Source: Sphingomonas paucimobilis
Lineage (GTDB): Bacteria; Pseudomonadota; Alphaproteobacteria; Sphingomonadales; Sphingomonadaceae
Reading direction: 5' to 3'
Length of the DNA stretch: 8,873 bases
Assembly: GCA_945860425.1 (NCBI GenBank)
Contig: CAMAQU010000057.1
Location: forward strand, 1 to 8,873
The translations under genes and the position numbers were made by a program. Below the pieces are notes generated by a model. That model worked only from the letters and a program-made list of their open reading frames with translations. It was not told the origin of the DNA and did no database searches. Shown here piece by piece: positions 1-7,005 of this stretch. Numbering within the stretch: the stretch's first letter is position 1; every line of letters begins with the position of its first letter.

Positions 1-249
1 GTGTCCAGAGCCGGGCCATCGGGAAGTGACAGCTGGGTCCTAGCCCAAATGCGTGTCTCTGCGCTGGAGCGGAGCCGATATGCCGTGAAATCAGGCCTTG
101 CAGAGCTGGACAGCGTGCGCCGTGAGTTGATGGTCGCCCCCAAGAGCGAGGATCTGAACCGGCTTGAGGACAGGATCCGGCAGATTGAGGCGCTTGATGC
201 CCGGCAAGATGCGGCGATGCAGCGCCTACAGGCAGCCCTTAGCCGCTGA
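1..249 (+). CDS. Hypothetical coiled-coil protein, C-terminal part
   Basis: I do not recognise this protein. The frame is open from the first base to a TGA stop at 247-249, giving 82 residues. The GTG at position 1 may be a start, but the frame may equally continue to the left of the window, so I treat it as possibly partial. From about residue 20 on it is rich in Leu, Glu, Arg, Ala and Gln with heptad-like spacing (LERSRYAVKSGLAELD, then LNRLEDRIRQIEALDARQ), which predicts one long alpha helix or a coiled coil. No signal peptide or membrane segment is visible. An internal ATG at 49 could be a later start, but no good ribosome-binding site precedes it. The last 11 bases overlap the end of the convergent carbonic-anhydrase-like gene. 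It could be a small cytosolic adaptor; no function can be assigned. Confidence 0.5.
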   Translation: MSRAGPSGSDSWVLAQMRVSALERSRYAVKSGLAELDSVRRELMVAPKSEDLNRLEDRIRQIEALDARQDAAMQRLQAALSR

Positions 250-784
250 CCGCCGCCTTATGAATTTGGCCATTATGCACATAATGGGCCACGGCCATGC
301 GGTTCATTGTCGCCCAGTTTTCATCTAAGTCCCGCATCATTCGGGCGGGGCGGCCGCCCCACATCTGAAAACTGTCAATCTGCTTACCCGGCGTGAGCAT
401 GGCCCCTGCCGCCAACATTGAATTCTCCGCCAGCACACAGCCGTCCATGACGATGGAGCCCAGCCCCACCAGTGCATTGCGGCCAATAGTGCAGCCGTGC
501 AGCATTGCCATATGGCCGATGAGCGCGCCCTCTTCGATGATCGTCTTTGTGCCGGGCATGCCGCCCTTATCCGAATCACAATGGATGACGGTGCCGTCCT
601 GAATATTAGATCGCGCCCCAATCCGGATGGCATTCACATCGCCGCGCAGCACGCAATTATACCAGATGCTCGCCTCTGGGCCGATGTCCACATCACCAAT
701 GATGCGGCACCCCGGCGCGATGAAGGCGGACGGATGAATTTGCGGCGTATGGCCGTTCAAGGTGATGATGGAGACATTATTCAT
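239..784 (-). CDS. Gamma-carbonic anhydrase family hexapeptide-repeat protein
   Basis: The 181-residue protein is a left-handed beta-helix trimer subunit of the gamma-carbonic anhydrase (YrdA/PaaY/CamH-like) family, probably cytosolic. Hexapeptide-type repeats run from about residue 15 to 135. The three metal-ligand histidines of the family are visible as H68 (TVIHCD) and H91 and H96 (GHMAMLHGC). The conserved R47 and D49 (LRGD) and Q62-D63 (NIQDG) are also present. The Glu residues that shuttle protons in archaeal Cam are not evident, as in other CamH/YrdA-type members, so carbonic anhydrase activity is possible but unproven. The C-terminal segment after WGGRPARMM is a helix that packs on the trimer. 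It is the last gene of the minus-strand cluster, 31 nt after the GNAT gene. The ATG at 782-784 fits family N-termini (PQIHPSAFIAPG), although only a weak AGG precedes it. An acyltransferase role is the main alternative. Confidence 0.9.
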   Translation of the reverse strand: MNNVSIITLNGHTPQIHPSAFIAPGCRIIGDVDIGPEASIWYNCVLRGDVNAIRIGARSNIQDGTVIHCDSDKGGMPGTKTIIEEGALIGHMAMLHGCTIGRNALVGLGSIVMDGCVLAENSMLAAGAMLTPGKQIDSFQMWGGRPARMMRDLDENWATMNRMAVAHYVHNGQIHKAAVSG

Positions 785-815
785 GGGCCTGTCATGGCCG
801 ATTGACGCGGTCCAA

Positions 816-1379
816 TCAACTCTGCGCTGCGGCCCAAATGCCCCGATCGATGCTGTAGGTCACGTGCCGCTTGAGCGGGCTGCCCTCTGGCACATTGGGG
901 TAATCAAAGCCAAGCTCGACATGGCGGGTCATGCCCAGCCGTTCCATCAGGCCCCAGCTGCGGTTATTCTCATCCACGGTAATGGCCCAAATGCTGTCAT
1001 CGCTGAAATGGTGAAAGCCCCATTGGATCACGGCAGAGGCGACTTCCTGCGCATAGCCTTGGCCCCACATATCGAAGGAGAGCCGCCAGCCCACTTCCAG
1101 ACGATCGGCAATAGGGGTGTTCTGCGCCCCACGGATCAAGCCGCACCAGCCAATCAGCCGACCATCTTCCTTGCGTTCTACCGCCCAGAAACAATGGCCC
1201 AGCCCCTCTTGCATCTGCTGCATCCGCACGATCAGCGCGTCAACGTCCTCAAGCGTCATCAGCGGGCCCAGAAAGCGCATGACACGCGGGTCTGTATTGA
1301 TCGCGTGAAAGGCTATCCGATCCCGATGTTGCCAATCCCGCAGGATCAGGCGTTCCGTCTCGAGGCGGAATTCAGCCAT
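816..1379 (-). CDS. GNAT-family N-acetyltransferase (RimJ/RimL-like)
   Basis: This is a 187-residue acetyl-CoA-dependent N-acetyltransferase of the Acetyltransf_3 type, which includes the ribosomal-protein acetyltransferases RimJ/RimL; the substrate here is unknown. The N-terminus FRLETERLILRDW is the typical first strand. The acetyl-CoA pyrophosphate loop is visible as WGQGYAQEVASA (about residues 108-119), and VDENNRSWGLMERLGM is the usual second signature, in which an Asn and the following helix contact CoA. I chose the ATG at 1377-1379 because the family starts there. An upstream in-frame ATG at 1395-1397 would add MRPSSS and deepen the overlap with hemB. The chosen start overlaps the hemB stop by 8 nt (ATGGCTGA), so translation is probably coupled to hemB. 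No strong ribosome-binding site precedes either start. It is soluble, with no signal peptide. Confidence 0.9.
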   Translation of the reverse strand: MAEFRLETERLILRDWQHRDRIAFHAINTDPRVMRFLGPLMTLEDVDALIVRMQQMQEGLGHCFWAVERKEDGRLIGWCGLIRGAQNTPIADRLEVGWRLSFDMWGQGYAQEVASAVIQWGFHHFSDDSIWAITVDENNRSWGLMERLGMTRHVELGFDYPNVPEGSPLKRHVTYSIDRGIWAAAQS

Positions 1380-2358
1380 TGAGGAGCTTGGCCGCATGCA
1401 GCGCGTGATAGGTCAACACGCCCGAACAGCCCGCTCGCTTAAAGGCCAAGAGCGTCTCCAGAACCAGCTTATCCCGGTCACCCGCCCCGGCCGCCACGGC
1501 GGCCTCGATCATCGCATAGTCGCCCGACACTTGATAAGCAAAGACCGGAACCTCAAAGGCCTGCTTCACGCGCACGATAATGTCGAGAAAGGGCAGGCCC
1601 GGCTTCACCATGACGCTATCGGCGCCCTCTTCCAGATCGAGCGCGACTTCGCGCAACGCCTCTTCAGCATTAGCCGGGTCCATTTGATAGGTTTTCTTAT
1701 CGCCCTGCAACAAACCAGCCGCGCCCACCGCGTCGCGGAACGGGCCGTAAAAGGCGCTCGCATATTTGGCGGCGTAGGACATGATCTGGACATTGGGGAA
1801 GGCCGCGTCCTCCAGCGCATCCCTGATTGCGCCAATGCGGCCATCCATCATATCCGAAGGCGCGATGATATCCGCCCCGGCGCGCGCTTGGTTGAGCGAC
1901 TGGCCAACCAGCACCTCCACCGTCGCATCATTGAGGACATAGCCATTCGCATCGACCAGCCCATCATGCCCATGGGCGGTATAGGGGTCGAGCGCCACAT
2001 CGGTGAGGATACCAATATCGGGCACGGCATCCTTGATTGCGCGGGTTGCCTGGCACATGAGATTGTCGGGATTGAGCGCCTCACGCCCATCCTCCGTGCG
2101 CAACGCACGCGGCGTGTTTGGGAAAAGGGCAATACAGGGAATGCCCAGATCACGGGCCTCCTTGGCCCGCTTCACAATCTCCGCCACTGGCCAGCGCGAC
2201 ACGCCGGGCAGGGTTGCAATCGGTTCCTCCGCATCGCCTGCGGTAATGAAGAGGGGCCAGATCAGGTCCGCTGGCGTCAGCACAGTTTCCCCATGGAGAG
2301 CGCGGCTCCAAGCAGAAGAGCGGGTGCGGCGCGGGCGGTTGGGGAGTGAGAGGGTCAT
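1372..2358 (-). CDS. hemB: Delta-aminolevulinic acid dehydratase (porphobilinogen synthase)
   Basis: HemB condenses two 5-aminolevulinate molecules into porphobilinogen, the second common step of haem, cobalamin and other tetrapyrrole synthesis, in the cytosol as an oligomer. The full-length 328 residues match the family. The Schiff-base lysines are K198 in SYAAKYASAFYGPFRDA and K252 in VMVKPGLPFLDI. The metal-site segment reads TDVALDPYTAHGHD (119-132). Positions that are Cys in zinc enzymes are Ala122, Asp124 and Asp132 here, so this is the Mg/K-dependent type known from Pseudomonas and Bradyrhizobium. Its ATG lies 4 nt after the valS stop, and the ribosome-binding site AGGA (2366-2369, minus) sits in the last two valS codons, which indicates translational coupling. 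The 3' end overlaps the GNAT gene. Confidence 0.97.
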   Translation of the reverse strand: MTLSLPNRPRRTRSSAWSRALHGETVLTPADLIWPLFITAGDAEEPIATLPGVSRWPVAEIVKRAKEARDLGIPCIALFPNTPRALRTEDGREALNPDNLMCQATRAIKDAVPDIGILTDVALDPYTAHGHDGLVDANGYVLNDATVEVLVGQSLNQARAGADIIAPSDMMDGRIGAIRDALEDAAFPNVQIMSYAAKYASAFYGPFRDAVGAAGLLQGDKKTYQMDPANAEEALREVALDLEEGADSVMVKPGLPFLDIIVRVKQAFEVPVFAYQVSGDYAMIEAAVAAGAGDRDKLVLETLLAFKRAGCSGVLTYHALHAAKLLNG

Positions 2359-2362
2359 GAGC

Positions 2363-5011
2363 CTATCCTAGCCGCGTCAGCGCCGCCTGCAAACGCTCAA
2401 CTTCTGCCGATTTTTCAGCATGGTCGGCGCGGGCCTTGTCCACCGCTTCGGGCTTGGCCTTTTCGACAAAGGCCGGGTTGTTGAGCCGTCCGGCAAGCGA
2501 GGCTGCTTCCTTGGACGCTGCCTCAATGCCCTTGGTGATGCGGGCGCGTTCGGCATCCAAATCAATGACGCCGGCCAGAGGCAGAACAAAGGTCGCCTCA
2601 TCAACGACAAGCTGAATTGCCCCACCATCCGGCGCGGGATCGGTCGAGACGTTGTCCAGACGGGCAAGCCGGGCAAGCGCCGCCTGCTGGCGCGTCAATC
2701 GTTGCGCGGTCTTCGCATTGGCATCCCGCACAAACGCGTTAAGCCGCGCCCCCGGTGCAATGCCCAGTTCATTCTTTGCGGTGCGCACTTCGCTCACCAG
2801 CTTGATCAGCCATTCAATCTCCGCACTCGCTTCGGCATCAGGCGTCGCGGCGGGGGCGGGCCATTTGGCATGAATCAGATCATAAGGCCGGTCGCCAAGC
2901 GCGTGCCACAGCTCTTCGGTGATGAAGGGCATGAAGGGGTGGAGCATGACCAGAATCTGGTCGAGCACCCATCCGGCAACCGCCTGTGTCTCTTCATCAA
3001 TCTGGCCCTTGATCAGTTCCAGATACCAGTCGCAGAACTGATCCCAGACAAAGTGATAAAGGACATCCGCCATCCCATCGAAGCGCAGTTCCTCGAACGC
3101 CTTGTTGAGCGTGGCGAGCGTTGCCGTGACTTCGCCAATGATCCAGCGGTTGACCGCACTGGTCGCGGGCGGCGCCTCAACGCTCTTGCTGCCGCCAATG
3201 CCATTGGCCTGTGCAAAGCGCGATGCGTTCCAAAGCTTGGTCGCAAAGTTGCGATAGCCCTCAACCCGCTTTTCATCCATCTTCACATCGCGGCCCTGGC
3301 TTTCCATCGCCGCCATGAAGAAGCGCAGAGCATCCGCGCCATATTGATCAATCAGACCAAGCGGATCGACGACATTGCCCTTGGACTTGGACATTTTCTG
3401 CCCGTCCGCCGCGCGCACCAGCCCATGCAGATAGAGCGTGCGCCAGGGCACGTCCTTCATGAAGTGAATGCCCTGCATCGCCATGCGCGCATCCCAGAAG
3501 AAGAGGATGTCAAAACCGGAAATGAGAACGTCATTGGGGTAATGGCGCGCGAGTAGGCTCGGCACCTCCCCGGCACGGGGAGGTTCAAGGCCCTGAGGCC
3601 AGCCCAGCGTGCCAAAGGGCCACAGCGCGGAGGAGAACCAAGTGTCGAGCACATCGGGATCACGCGTCAGGTCTTTGCCACCCGCCAGCACCCGAGCTGC
3701 ATCTTCATCTTCTGCAACGAACACGGTGCCGTCTGCATCATACCAAGCCGGAATCTGATGCCCCCACCAAAGCTGGCGGGAGACGCACCAAGGCTGGATA
3801 TTTTCCATCCAGTTGAAATAGGTTTTTTCCCAAGTCTGCGGCACGACCTTGATCGCACCAGAACGCACGGCCTCAATCGCGGGCTTGGCCAAGGTCTCGG
3901 CATCGACATACCATTGGTCGGTCAGCCAAGGTTCAATCACTTGGCCAGAGCGGTCGCCATATGGCGTTTGGATCACGCGATCCTCCACCTTATCGAGCAG
4001 ACCTGCGGCCTCAATGGCGGCGACCACTTTCTTGCGCGCCTCAAACCGATCGAGACCCAGATAGTCTGTCGGGATCAGTCCATCGACTGTCTGCACAACG
4101 CGGGCTTCGGCATCGAGCATGTTGAACATGTCAGCGGCCTTGAAGCCTGCACGTTTGCCGACTTCGAAATCGTTAAAGTCATGGCCGGGCGTAATCTTGA
4201 CCGCGCCAGACCCCAATTCCGGATCCGCATGCTCATCGGCCACAATCGGGATTTCACGGCCCGTAATCGGCAGGCGAATGGTTTTCCCGACCAACGCCTT
4301 ATAGCGATCATCCTCTGGATTTACCGCGACCGCCATATCGGCGAGCATCGTTTCCGGTCGCGTGGTCGCAACCAGAATATGCCCACTGCCATCGGCCAGC
4401 GGATAGCGAAAATGCCAAAACTTTCCGTTCACTTCGCGCGTTTCGACCTCAAGGTCAGAAATCGCGGTTTTCAGGCCCGGATCCCAATTCACCAGCCTTT
4501 TGTCGCGATAGATCAGCCCCTCATTATAGAGATCGACAAAGACCTTGAGGACGGCGCGGCTAAAGCCTTCATCCATCGTAAAGCGTTCATTGGCCCAATC
4601 CATCGAGCAGCCAAGGCGGCGCAGCTGGCGGGTGATCTGCCCGCCGGACTCTTCCTTCCAGCCCCAGATTTTGGCGATAAAGTCCTCGCGAGAGAAGTCG
4701 GTGCGCTTCTGTCCTTGGGCATTGAGCTGACGTTCGACCACCATCTGCGTTGCAATACCCGCATGGTCTGTGCCGACGACCCAGAGCGCATCCTTGCCCT
4801 GAAGCCGGGCGTGGCGGATCAGAATATCCTGCAGCGTATTGTCGAGCGCATGGCCGATATGCAGGTTGCCCGTCACATTGGGCGGCGGATTGACGATCGT
4901 ATAGGGTTCGGCATCGGGGCGATTGGGGCGGAATGCGCCCGTTTCTTCCCAATGGGCATACCATTTGGCCTCAATGGCCGACGGATCGAAAGTCTTGGGC
5001 AGTTCTGACAT
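2363..5011 (-). CDS. valS: Valyl-tRNA synthetase
   Basis: ValS is the class I synthetase that charges tRNA-Val and clears misactivated Thr; it is essential and cytosolic. I chose the ATG at 5011 (882 residues). The frame stays open 49 codons further up, but family homology begins at MSELPKTFDPSAIEAKWY, and AAAGG (5019-5023, minus) precedes it by 7 nt. HIGH is at 51-54 (NLHIGHALDN). The CP1 editing domain covers roughly 190-340, with TTRPETM (216-222) and GHDFNDFEVGKR (276-287). The catalytic fold resumes with LDTWFSSALWPF, and KMSKS is at 539-543. The anticodon-binding helical domain lies at about 620-770, and the C-terminal coiled coil that grips the tRNA corner at about 815-882. Oddity: GWP and YPNDV are separated by 18 residues (E. 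coli has 9), and the extra segment LEPPRAGEVP is encoded by a palindrome at 3564-3584. It lies 62 nt after popZ and 4 nt before hemB. Confidence 0.98.
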   Translation of the reverse strand: MSELPKTFDPSAIEAKWYAHWEETGAFRPNRPDAEPYTIVNPPPNVTGNLHIGHALDNTLQDILIRHARLQGKDALWVVGTDHAGIATQMVVERQLNAQGQKRTDFSREDFIAKIWGWKEESGGQITRQLRRLGCSMDWANERFTMDEGFSRAVLKVFVDLYNEGLIYRDKRLVNWDPGLKTAISDLEVETREVNGKFWHFRYPLADGSGHILVATTRPETMLADMAVAVNPEDDRYKALVGKTIRLPITGREIPIVADEHADPELGSGAVKITPGHDFNDFEVGKRAGFKAADMFNMLDAEARVVQTVDGLIPTDYLGLDRFEARKKVVAAIEAAGLLDKVEDRVIQTPYGDRSGQVIEPWLTDQWYVDAETLAKPAIEAVRSGAIKVVPQTWEKTYFNWMENIQPWCVSRQLWWGHQIPAWYDADGTVFVAEDEDAARVLAGGKDLTRDPDVLDTWFSSALWPFGTLGWPQGLEPPRAGEVPSLLARHYPNDVLISGFDILFFWDARMAMQGIHFMKDVPWRTLYLHGLVRAADGQKMSKSKGNVVDPLGLIDQYGADALRFFMAAMESQGRDVKMDEKRVEGYRNFATKLWNASRFAQANGIGGSKSVEAPPATSAVNRWIIGEVTATLATLNKAFEELRFDGMADVLYHFVWDQFCDWYLELIKGQIDEETQAVAGWVLDQILVMLHPFMPFITEELWHALGDRPYDLIHAKWPAPAATPDAEASAEIEWLIKLVSEVRTAKNELGIAPGARLNAFVRDANAKTAQRLTRQQAALARLARLDNVSTDPAPDGGAIQLVVDEATFVLPLAGVIDLDAERARITKGIEAASKEAASLAGRLNNPAFVEKAKPEAVDKARADHAEKSAEVERLQAALTRLG
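3564..3584. repeat. Short palindromic element inside valS (REP/RPE-like candidate)
   Basis: A perfect inverted repeat with 9-bp arms, ACCTCCCCG and CGGGGAGGT, is separated by GCA. It lies wholly inside valS and is read on the minus strand as part of residues 475-484 (LEPPRAGEVP), a segment absent from the standard ValS spacing between GWP and the YPxxV strand. CCTCCCC/GGGGAGG hairpins resemble, from memory, short palindromic repeats common between genes in sphingomonads and other alphaproteobacteria. That identity is my inference. No second copy is visible in this window. The frame is preserved and both catalytic signatures remain, so valS should stay functional. Confidence 0.6.
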
Positions 5012-5027
5012 GAACCGGCCTTTGCCA

Positions 5028-5040
5028 GCCGCATGGCGGC
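5028..5040 (-). promoter_or_regulatory. Small hairpin and ribosome-binding site in the valS leader
   Basis: In the 62-nt gap between popZ and valS, the minus strand carries a perfect GCCGC/GCGGC stem with a CAT loop. Four nt later comes the AAAGG (5019-5023) that precedes the valS ATG by 7 nt. No T-run follows, so it is not an intrinsic terminator. A hairpin this short could modulate ribosome access, but at this GC content it may be chance. Confidence 0.25.
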
Positions 5041-5073
5041 CTTGCAAGCCAAGCGCGGCAATGGGTGGGCGGT

Positions 5074-5490
5074 TTAGCTTTGCGCCTGCCCCGTAATCCG
5101 GGCGACTTCTTGGGCGACAACGCGTTCCACGATCTCTGGCAGATTGGCGTCCAGCCAATCCTTCAGCATGGGTTTCAGCATTTCTCGCACCAACCCTTCG
5201 AGCGTATCTGCGCCCGCAATATCGGGTTTGACGATGAGGCGAGAGAGGCTGGAGAGCGCCTGTCGGCTGGCGGCGGCTGCATCGGCAGAGACAATCTGCT
5301 CAACGACAACGGCCTCTGTCAGCTCTAAAGCGGTATCATCGGCATCTGCGGAGGGAGCGGCCGCATCAGAAGACGCAGCGCGCGACCGCGCCTTAGGGGC
5401 CGGCTGCGCCCTGCCATCATCTTCGGCAATAATCTTTTTAATGGAGGAGAGAATCTCTTCCATTGAGGGTTCATGCGTTGCCCCGCCCAT
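5074..5490 (-). CDS. popZ: PopZ-like polar organising protein (DUF2497 family)
   Basis: PopZ self-assembles into a condensate at the cell pole, anchors the ParB-bound chromosome origin and recruits pole proteins in Caulobacter and relatives. The 138-residue product shows the family layout: a short N-terminal partner-binding helix (EPSMEEILSSIKKIIAEDD, 7-25), an Ala/Pro/Asp-rich disordered linker (about 26-55), then helices and the C-terminal oligomerisation region with LEGLVREMLKPMLKDWLD (98-114) and LPEIVERVVAQEVARI. The best-known member, in Caulobacter, has about 177 residues, so the linker is shorter here. I chose the ATG at 5490 because MGGATHEPSMEEIL is the family N-terminus and GGGAG (5500-5504, minus) precedes it by 9 nt. 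The longer in-frame start at 5556 would overlap tolC. It sits between tolC and valS, the position I recall for Caulobacter popZ. Function in this organism is inferred from family. Confidence 0.88.
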   Translation of the reverse strand: MGGATHEPSMEEILSSIKKIIAEDDGRAQPAPKARSRAASSDAAAPSADADDTALELTEAVVVEQIVSADAAAASRQALSSLSRLIVKPDIAGADTLEGLVREMLKPMLKDWLDANLPEIVERVVAQEVARITGQAQS

Positions 5491-5506
5491 TTGACGCGAC
5501 TCCCTA

Positions 5507-6940
5507 TTATTTAGCTGGCTGGATCGGGGTGTCCGATGTCTGCGCTTTTGAGTCAACCGTGCGTGTCGCCTGCGGCTTGGGCTTGGGATCTTGATCCCAA
5601 TCGACGAAAATGCCCTTTACCCGGCGATAATTTTGGGTTGGGTCGTAGAGTGCACCCCCATCCAGCCCCAGATCGCGCGCCTCGGCCTGACCCATTGCGG
5701 ACAGCAATTGGAAGCCCGCAACATAGGCATTGCGCTGCGCCGTCACCAATTCAACCTGTGAATTGAGCAATTCGCGTTCAGCATCGAGAATGTCGAGGAT
5801 GGTGCGTGTCCCCACGCTATTTTCCGCACGCACCCCTTCGAGCGCAAGGGAGCTGGCCTCGACCGCAATTTGCGCGGACTGAATGACATCATTGGATGCC
5901 CGCCAGGAGGCAAAGGCAGACCTTGTGCCTGCAATCACGCCGCGTTCCACCGCAATTTGCTGCTCAATCGATTGGCTTTGGCGGGCCTGCGCCTGCCGCA
6001 CCTGCGCCGAGGGGCCACCGCCCTGAAAAATCGGGATGCTGATCTGCGCGCCAGCCGTCGTCGCCCGTGTCGAGCCCGGGAATGTGCCGGGCAGCGAGTT
6101 CAGATAATCTGTATAGGATGTGTCGCCAATGGCGGCGAGCCGGGGCATGCGCTGCGCCTTGGCGGCACCGACATCATAGCGGGCGGCATCCCGCGCCTTG
6201 CCTGCGGCCAAGAGGAGCGGGTTATTCTTCAACGCAACGTCGACGGCCGCATCCGGCGTGGTCGGCAAATTGGGAAGCGTTGGCGGCGAGGCCAGATTAT
6301 CCGGTTCACTCCCCACCAGCTGAATATAATTTTCCTTGCTGGCGATCAGTCGTGCTTCAGCCTGTTGCAGCAGCGCCTTTGAAAGCGCCAGACGCGCTTC
6401 GGACTGGGCGACATCGGTGCGCGTCAAATCACCCACCTCAAACCGATCCCGCGTGGCATCCAGATTGACGCCCAGAACACGAACCTGCGTGCGGCTGAGC
6501 TCCACAATCGCCTGATCGCGGATGACATCCATATAGGCCGCCACAACCGCGCTAAAAAGGTCCGCCTCGGTGCCGCGCAAATTGGCTTGGCCAGCCTCGA
6601 CGCGAGCCCGCGCGCCTTTCACAGCATTGCGCACGCCTCCGCCCAGATAGAGCGGCACACTCACGCTCGCACGACCGGTAAAGAACCTATCAGGGCTGCC
6701 AATCGAGACGGTCGAGCTATGGAGCGTTTCATTATAGGCGCCGCTCACCGCCACATTGGGCAAGCCATTGGCGCGGATAAGGGGAACATTCTCATCATTG
6801 GCGCGCTGAGCCGCCCGAGCGCCCGTGAGCGTCGGGTTGGTCGTATAGGCCTTCCAGAGCGCCTCACGCAGCGTCTCTGCCGATGCCATGCTCGGCAAGG
6901 AGAGCGCGATCAGAAACCCGATTTTGATCCGGTGGGACAT
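5507..6940 (-). CDS. tolC: TolC-family outer-membrane efflux/type I secretion channel
   Basis: This is an outer-membrane trimeric channel subunit that would pair with an inner-membrane ABC or RND pump and a periplasmic adaptor to export proteins or drugs. No pump or adaptor gene is in the window. The 477 residues start with a signal peptide (MSHRIKIGFLIALSLPSMASA, cleavage near 21). Two OEP repeats follow. Each has a beta-strand signature (SVPLYLGGGV at 94; SIPIFQGGGP at 301) and a helix-turn signature (FEVGDLTRTDVAQSEARL at 167; ENSVGTRTILDILDAERELL at 373). The tail after about 445 is Pro/Lys/Asp-rich and probably disordered in the periplasm. The ATG at 6940 is supported by the signal peptide and by AAGGA (6947-6951, minus) 6 nt upstream; a longer frame to 7000 is spurious. 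It lies 65 nt after the Pcm-like gene and 16 nt before popZ. A Caulobacter relative (RsaF type) serves S-layer secretion. Confidence 0.95.
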   Translation of the reverse strand: MSHRIKIGFLIALSLPSMASAETLREALWKAYTTNPTLTGARAAQRANDENVPLIRANGLPNVAVSGAYNETLHSSTVSIGSPDRFFTGRASVSVPLYLGGGVRNAVKGARARVEAGQANLRGTEADLFSAVVAAYMDVIRDQAIVELSRTQVRVLGVNLDATRDRFEVGDLTRTDVAQSEARLALSKALLQQAEARLIASKENYIQLVGSEPDNLASPPTLPNLPTTPDAAVDVALKNNPLLLAAGKARDAARYDVGAAKAQRMPRLAAIGDTSYTDYLNSLPGTFPGSTRATTAGAQISIPIFQGGGPSAQVRQAQARQSQSIEQQIAVERGVIAGTRSAFASWRASNDVIQSAQIAVEASSLALEGVRAENSVGTRTILDILDAERELLNSQVELVTAQRNAYVAGFQLLSAMGQAEARDLGLDGGALYDPTQNYRRVKGIFVDWDQDPKPKPQATRTVDSKAQTSDTPIQPAK

Positions 6941-7005
6941 TGTTATTCCTTCATCTGGGCACATGGCCCTTTTTCTTGAACCTCTGGTCCCCCCGGACAA
7001 TCTGT

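Noticed and set aside
347..360. Perfect 14-bp palindrome GGGGCGGCCGCCCC
   Set aside because: It falls on the codons of the conserved WGGRPAR motif of the gamma-CA-like protein, so amino-acid constraint and GC-rich codons explain it.
1396..2349. 317-codon plus-strand frame opposite hemB
   Set aside because: It lies wholly within a clear hemB gene, with no ribosome-binding site and no family signature.
2420..5008. Long plus-strand open frames opposite valS (378 and 416 codons)
   Set aside because: They mirror valS codon structure at high GC, have no recognisable domains, and are rich in Arg/His/Ile, as antisense shadows are.
5012..5073. T-box or attenuator controlling valS
   Set aside because: There is no specifier structure and no terminator with a T-run, and T-boxes are not typical of Proteobacteria.
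5012..5158. 49-codon N-terminal extension of valS
   Set aside because: It has no similarity to ValS, overlaps the end of popZ, and a family-consistent ATG with a ribosome-binding site lies at 5011.
6941..7005. Possible terminator between the Pcm-like gene and tolC
   Set aside because: Only a 4-bp GTCC/GGAC stem is present and no T-run follows in the direction of transcription.
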